Assembly (NCBI RefSeq): GCF_900112685.1
Contig: NZ_FOMS01000007.1
Span: 1 to 64,000 of the forward strand
DNA from: Roseivivax sediminis
GTDB taxonomy: Bacteria > Pseudomonadota > Alphaproteobacteria > Rhodobacterales > Rhodobacteraceae
Direction: 5' to 3'
DNA: 64,000 bases
The notes beneath the pieces are model-generated. The model had not been told where the DNA came from and did not search any database. It was given only the letters and a program-made list of their open reading frames with translations. Below, in pieces: positions 62,861 to 64,000 of the stretch; position 1 is the stretch's first letter, and each line of letters begins with the position of its first letter. A program made the position numbers and the translations under genes.

Positions 62861-63543
62861 CCGCCTATTTCCAAGTCAATTCCGAGCCCTACGCCTGGCC
62901 CTTCGACGGGGGCTTCTCGCCCGCCGACACGGCACTGATCATCATCGACATGCAGCGCGACTTCTGCGACCCAGAAGGCTGGGTCGGCCAGCATGGCGCC
63001 GATCCGGCACCGATGCGCGCCGTCGTCGAGCCGATCCGTGCGGTGCTCGGGCGGATGCGCGCGCTCGGCTTCCCGGTCATCCACACCCGTGAAGGCCACC
63101 GGCCCGACCTCGCCGACCTCAACGAGAACAAGCGCTGGCGGTCGGCCCGCGAGGGGGCCGAAATCGGCACCTCCGGCCCCTGCGGCCGGATGCTGACCCG
63201 CGGCGAGCCAGGCTGGGAGATCGTGCCGGAGCTCGCCCCTGCGGCGGGCGAGCCGATCATCGACAAACCCGGCAAGGGCGCCTTCTATGCCACCGACCTC
63301 GAGCAGATCCTGCATGCACGCGGAATCCGCAACCTGATCTTCACCGGAGTGACCACCGATTGCTGCGTGCACACCACCATGCGCGACGCCAATGACCGCG
63401 GCTTCGAATGTATGCTGCTGGACGATTGCTGCGCCGCCACGCTGACGCACAACCACGATGCGATCCTGACCTTCACGAAGATGGGCGACGGTCTCTTCGG
63501 CACCGTCGGCACCTCGGCGCAGCTGTTTGAGGCGCTGGAATGA
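62857..63543 (+). CDS. Biuret-amidohydrolase-like cysteine hydrolase (isochorismatase family), copy 2
   Basis: The 228-residue paralogue of the preceding gene has Asp31, Lys137 and Cys170 in the same contexts, with YAWPFDGGFSPADTALIIID, TREGHRPDLADLNENKRWRS and the GPCGRMLTRGEPGWEIVPEL stretch matching BiuH even better than copy 1. Differences around the substrate pocket suggest a different or heteromeric specificity. The start is GTG 62857 in a GTGA overlap. The permease start overlaps its stop, so all four genes are one operon. Confidence 0.82.
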   Translation: MTAYFQVNSEPYAWPFDGGFSPADTALIIIDMQRDFCDPEGWVGQHGADPAPMRAVVEPIRAVLGRMRALGFPVIHTREGHRPDLADLNENKRWRSAREGAEIGTSGPCGRMLTRGEPGWEIVPELAPAAGEPIIDKPGKGAFYATDLEQILHARGIRNLIFTGVTTDCCVHTTMRDANDRGFECMLLDDCCAATLTHNHDAILTFTKMGDGLFGTVGTSAQLFEALE

Positions 63544-64000
63544 TCAAGTTGATCGCCAAACGCTTTTTGAGTGCGGTGCCAAGCCTGATCGGGGTCATCA
63601 TCGTCACCTTCGTGATCAGCCATACTCTCCCCGGCGATCCGGCTGCCTATTTCGCCGGCCCCTCCGCCACGGCGGAGTCGATTGCAGAGACCAAGGCGCG
63701 GCTCGGGCTCGACCAACCGCTGCCGGCGCAGTTCGTGACCTATGTCGGCGATCTTGTTCAGGGCGATCTGGGACGGTCGTTCAATTCGGGTCAGCCGGTG
63801 CTGACCGACCTCGTGCGACGGTTGCCCGCCTCTTTCGAGCTGACACTTTACGCGCTGCTCTTCGCCATTGTCGTGGCGGTGCCGCTGGGCCTTTGGGCCG
63901 CGGTCAACCCTGGCTCCTGGATCGATCACCTGTGCCGCGGCACGGTAACCGCCGCCGCTGCCTTCCCCTCGTTCTTCACCGCGCTGGTGCTGATATTCGT
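63540..64000 (+). CDS. DppB-type ABC transporter permease (partial)
   Basis: The first 153 codons of a peptide-type permease are present: MIKLIAKRFLSAVPSLIGVI, a first helix and then HTLPGDPAAYFAGPSATAES, typical of DppB/OppB. The KARLGLDQPLPAQFVTYVGD and GDLGRSFNSGQPV blocks follow, and two more helices lie before the window ends, so the gene is cut. It overlaps the second hydrolase stop (ATGA). It pairs with the binding protein at 60481. Confidence 0.9.
   Translation, partial: MIKLIAKRFLSAVPSLIGVIIVTFVISHTLPGDPAAYFAGPSATAESIAETKARLGLDQPLPAQFVTYVGDLVQGDLGRSFNSGQPVLTDLVRRLPASFELTLYALLFAIVVAVPLGLWAAVNPGSWIDHLCRGTVTAAAAFPSFFTALVLIF

Overview
The window looks like a chromosomal stretch of a high-GC alphaproteobacterium of the Rhodobacteraceae (Roseobacter lineage). 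The basis is gene content and order: secD-secF next to ccmABCDG, radA-cvpA, surE-pcm-nlpD, tatABC, an Entner-Doudoroff edd-eda pair, a cyanide-insensitive-type cytochrome bd, and a characteristic intergenic element with an AGTATTT core that occurs three times here. No rRNA, tRNA or CRISPR array was seen. Almost all genes are chromosomal housekeeping genes, densely packed and often overlapping by 1-8 bases.

Layout. 1-2.4 kb: a weak small secreted ORF, an AtoE-type short-chain fatty acid transporter and a tiny secreted protein. 2.4-9.5 kb (minus strand): protein export and cytochrome c maturation, transcribed as yajC, secD, secF, tauE-like, Mth938-like, ccmA, ccmB, ccmC, ccmD, ccmG. 9.7-16.9 kb (plus): an unusual pheS-pheT pair, a secreted trypsin-like protease, serS, a TspO-like membrane protein that appears to start at CTG, a hexapeptide acetyltransferase and a SufA/IscA protein. 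17.2-21.7 kb (minus): a large acidic OmpA-type protein and an orphan MoxR ATPase/VWA pair. 22-27.2 kb (plus): two glycosyltransferases flanking a sulfotransferase, then a conserved unknown. 27.3-35.9 kb (plus): pyrC, pyrE, dnaB, alr, two membrane proteins (one PqiA-like), a coiled-coil membrane protein, radA and cvpA. 36.1-40.6 kb (minus): a divergent Nramp-like transporter and cydAB with a 34-residue accessory subunit; this block lies between cvpA and purF, which are adjacent in many proteobacteria. 40.8-46.9 kb (plus): purF, DUF2199, two small genes, surE, pcm and nlpD. 47-49.4 kb (minus): tatA-tatB-tatC and a DUF815 ATPase. 49.6-53.2 kb: a WYL regulator, an Fbp/Pot-type ABC ATPase, a PIN protein and an RlmI-like methyltransferase. 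53.4-59.5 kb: edd-eda behind a LacI-type operator, glnE and a ybaK-like deacylase. 59.5-60.5 kb: a gene-free junction with an IS3-family transposase scar and AT-rich regulatory DNA. 60.5-64 kb: an accessory-looking operon of a family-5 solute-binding protein, two tandem biuret-amidohydrolase-like cysteine hydrolases and the start of a DppB-type permease, which runs off the window end.

The most interesting items are: the PheRS pair, whose sequence and location differ from the usual alphaproteobacterial enzyme; the Nramp-like transporter that lacks both canonical metal-binding motifs; the tandem hydrolase/ABC-importer operon beside an IS scar; the glycosyltransferase-sulfotransferase-fused glycosyltransferase cluster; and the recurring intergenic element. 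None of these assignments was tested by database search; they rest on motifs, gene order and remembered family patterns.
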